A stretch of DNA of 46,099 bases, taken from NCBI RefSeq assembly GCF_902493135.1, contig NZ_CABUOD010000038.1, positions 1-46,099 of the forward strand, given 5' to 3'. The DNA is from an uncultured Parabacteroides sp. Its GTDB lineage: Bacteria; Bacteroidota; Bacteroidia; Bacteroidales; Tannerellaceae. Positions 44,342 to 46,099 of this stretch are shown piece after piece. The first letter of the stretch is position 1. Each line of letters starts with the position of its first letter. The translations under genes and the position numbers were made by a program. The notes beneath the pieces were generated by a model. The model worked only from the letters and a program-made list of their open reading frames with translations, made no database searches and was not told where the DNA came from.

Positions 44342-45811
44342 TTAAGCGTGTTTAACCAATTCAAAACGTTTATCCACACAAGCCGGCAATTCATGCGGAT
44401 AGTGCGTGACATAGATCAGCGTCTTCCCCGGACGCGAACAGAACTGCTCGATAATGGCAGCCGCCTTTTTCTTATTACTCACATCCAGACCGTGCAACGG
44501 TTCATCCAGGATAATCAGATCCGGATCTTTGACAAACGCACGCGCCAAAAGCGCCAACCGCTGTTCGCCGGAAGAAAGCGTAAGGAAAGAACGGTCTTTC
44601 AACTCTCCGATACCGAATACACGCATCCAGGCCAAAGCTACCTGTTGCTGCTGTTCCGTACATTTCCTAAACAGCCCGATCGAGTCAAAAAAGCCGGAAC
44701 CGACGATATTCAATACCGGCACATTCTCCATATAGAAGAGATGCATCTCAGGGGAAACATATCCGATGCGTTTCTTTATATCCCAGATACTTTCTCCCGA
44801 ACCACGCTTCCGGTCAAAAAGATAAAGCGTGTTGGCATACGATTGCGGATTATCGGCATAAATCAAACTCAACAAAGTCGATTTGCCGGCCCCGTTCGGA
44901 CCGAACAACGCCCATTTCTCCCCGTTTTTCACCTCCCAATCCAGCTCCTTCAGGATCGTACGGCTACCGTATTTGATCGAAACGTGTTCCATCCTGAAAG
45001 TAACGAGATGGGCGGAAGGTTCTTTCCGCTCCTCAACCGGAAGGGAAAAGGATCCGCTCCGAACGGGATCATCCTTTCCCTCAGACGGGAACAAATCGGC
45101 TATCAACTCCGTATCCTTCAGAAATTCATTGCGGCTGCAAACCGGAAGGCATCTGCGCTGCTTGACCGGCAAGACATGCGTAATCATCTCAGGTATATCG
45201 TCCGGATTGGAAAGCAATAAGACCACCTGCACGCCTTTCAACTTTGCCATTTGCTGCAACATCTCCACCAGGACCCCTCTCGAAGGAGCATCCAGCCCGA
45301 TAAACGGATTATCCAATATCAAGACACGGGGACGCTTCAACAACGTACGGACAATCAAGAACTTCCTCAATTCACCACTGGAAAGGAAGATCAGTTTCTT
45401 CGGCAAAAACTCTGCTATGCCGAACAAAGATAACACTTTATGATAATCTTCCGACCCCGCATCTTCATTTAATATATCTTCTATTGTAGGGACTTCGTCC
45501 GTTTCAGTCGAATGCCAACGTTGCTGATAATAAGAATTACGACAATCGGCCAAGGAGTAAATATCTTTAAACGCAATACTTTTCACCAGGGTACCGACAT
45601 TCCCCTCGTATCCGAAAGTAACTTCGCCTTCCTTCAATGCAAATTTACGCTGCATGACGTCGGCAATCAACGTTTTGCCTGCACCGTTCGGCCCCATGAC
45701 AGCCCATTGTTGTCCCTCTTCTATTATCCAGTTAAGAGGTTCTTCAAAACGCAGTTCCGGCAAGCGGGTCACGACGTTCCGAATATTCACCATTATTTTC
45801 CTATTTTCCAT
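44342..45811 (-). CDS. Double ABC ATPase (ModF/PhrA-like), first site degenerate
   Basis: 489 aa with two fused nucleotide-binding domains and no membrane segment. Domain 1: Walker A GPNGAGKT (40-47), signature LSSGE (143-147), but Walker B is LILDNPF with Asn168 in place of the catalytic Glu, and the H-loop position is Ser. Domain 2: GPNGAGKST (304-312), LSSGEQR (412-418), LILDEP (433-438) and VTHYPHE with His470, all intact. This asymmetry suggests one active site. It resembles ModF/PhrA-type cytosolic ABC proteins. It heads an operon with the membrane protein and the haem-motif lipoprotein. Confidence 0.88.
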   Translation of the reverse strand: MENRKIMVNIRNVVTRLPELRFEEPLNWIIEEGQQWAVMGPNGAGKTLIADVMQRKFALKEGEVTFGYEGNVGTLVKSIAFKDIYSLADCRNSYYQQRWHSTETDEVPTIEDILNEDAGSEDYHKVLSLFGIAEFLPKKLIFLSSGELRKFLIVRTLLKRPRVLILDNPFIGLDAPSRGVLVEMLQQMAKLKGVQVVLLLSNPDDIPEMITHVLPVKQRRCLPVCSRNEFLKDTELIADLFPSEGKDDPVRSGSFSLPVEERKEPSAHLVTFRMEHVSIKYGSRTILKELDWEVKNGEKWALFGPNGAGKSTLLSLIYADNPQSYANTLYLFDRKRGSGESIWDIKKRIGYVSPEMHLFYMENVPVLNIVGSGFFDSIGLFRKCTEQQQQVALAWMRVFGIGELKDRSFLTLSSGEQRLALLARAFVKDPDLIILDEPLHGLDVSNKKKAAAIIEQFCSRPGKTLIYVTHYPHELPACVDKRFELVKHA

Positions 45812-45831
45812 CGCCTTTTTATTACACGAAG

Positions 45832-45863
45832 CAAAGGTAACAGAAAAGGGGAAACTCTCCCAA
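45832..45863 (-). promoter_or_regulatory. Promoter for the double-ABC operon
   Basis: Minus-strand TACCTTTG at 45839-45832 fits the -7 box exactly, 20 nt before ATG 45811. At the -33 position there is only a partial TTGGG (45863-45859). The leader would be short. Confidence 0.5.
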
Positions 45864-46099
45864 GCTCCCCCTTCTATTTTGTACAGGTATATTGTTATAT
45901 ATTCCTTCGCAAATTAGTTACCAAAAACAGACCTGTACAATACCCCAACGTTCGTTTCAGAAATACACTTAAACTATTTACTCCACAAATATAGTAAATA
46001 ATTTCACTTATTATCATTTAAAGACTTAAATTTGTTGCAAAACACACGGCTCTTTCATTTAAAAAATAGACGAATATTGAAAATAAGGCTTATTTTATC
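45840..46099. other. Terminal intergenic region
   Basis: About 260 bp of A/T-rich DNA upstream of the double-ABC operon to the window end. No open frame, RNA gene or strong hairpin recognised. It may hold regulatory DNA of a gene beyond the window. Confidence 0.4.

Overview
The window looks like the chromosome of a gut Bacteroidales bacterium, most likely Parabacteroides or a close relative. Evidence: three SusC/SusD-type outer-membrane pairs, Bacteroidetes promoter boxes (TTTG, about 19 bp, TAnnTTTG), lipoproteins with Bacteroidetes-style signal peptides, a six-gene Rnf complex headed by an RseC-like protein, a C10 (streptopain-like) peptidase, a short type-III phosphoglycerate dehydrogenase and a DUF3078 protein. 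The genus is an inference.

Layout. 1-3.4 kb (minus strand): hpt, adk, obgE and pgeF, probably one housekeeping operon with a near-perfect promoter in front of hpt. 3.5-6.7 kb (minus): a MacB/FtsX-like ABC ATPase and permease pair. 6.9-8.5 kb (plus): a DUF3078 outer-membrane-type protein. 8.6-15.2 kb (plus): rseC-rnfB-rnfC-rnfD-rnfG-rnfE-rnfA followed by galE, closed by a clear terminator. 15.4-17.3 kb (plus): a lipoprotein C10 cysteine peptidase and a small unknown lipoprotein. 17.4-17.5 kb: a 42-bp perfect palindrome with GGCTCAC repeats between convergent genes. 17.5-21.7 kb (minus): a HAD hydrolase, then the serine-biosynthesis operon serC-serA-DUF1015. 21.9-23.2 kb (minus): rarA.

23.4-41.0 kb is the most interesting part: a tyrosine recombinase next to three SusC/SusD cassettes. 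Only the plus-strand cassette (35410-40130) has a promoter, a signal peptide and the N-terminal carboxypeptidase-regulatory-like domain. The two minus-strand SusC genes (26465-29401 and 31407-34220) start inside the protein and have neither start region nor signal peptide. All three share a 22-bp sequence at the same codon position (PSSAKTL), in inverted orientation between the plus-strand cassette and the two minus-strand ones. Inverting the 1.34-kb or 6.17-kb segment between these sites would move the promoter, signal peptide and first ~70 codons onto a silent cassette in frame. This is a one-promoter, three-receptor DNA-inversion switch. No sigma/anti-sigma or hybrid two-component regulator is visible near the SusC/D genes, so inversion may be a main control.

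41.1-45.8 kb (minus): a three-gene operon of unknown role: a double ABC ATPase whose first nucleotide site is degenerate, a polytopic membrane protein, and a lipoprotein with PD40 propeller repeats and one c-type haem motif.

All family names come from motif recognition by eye. No database search, alignment program or folding program was run.
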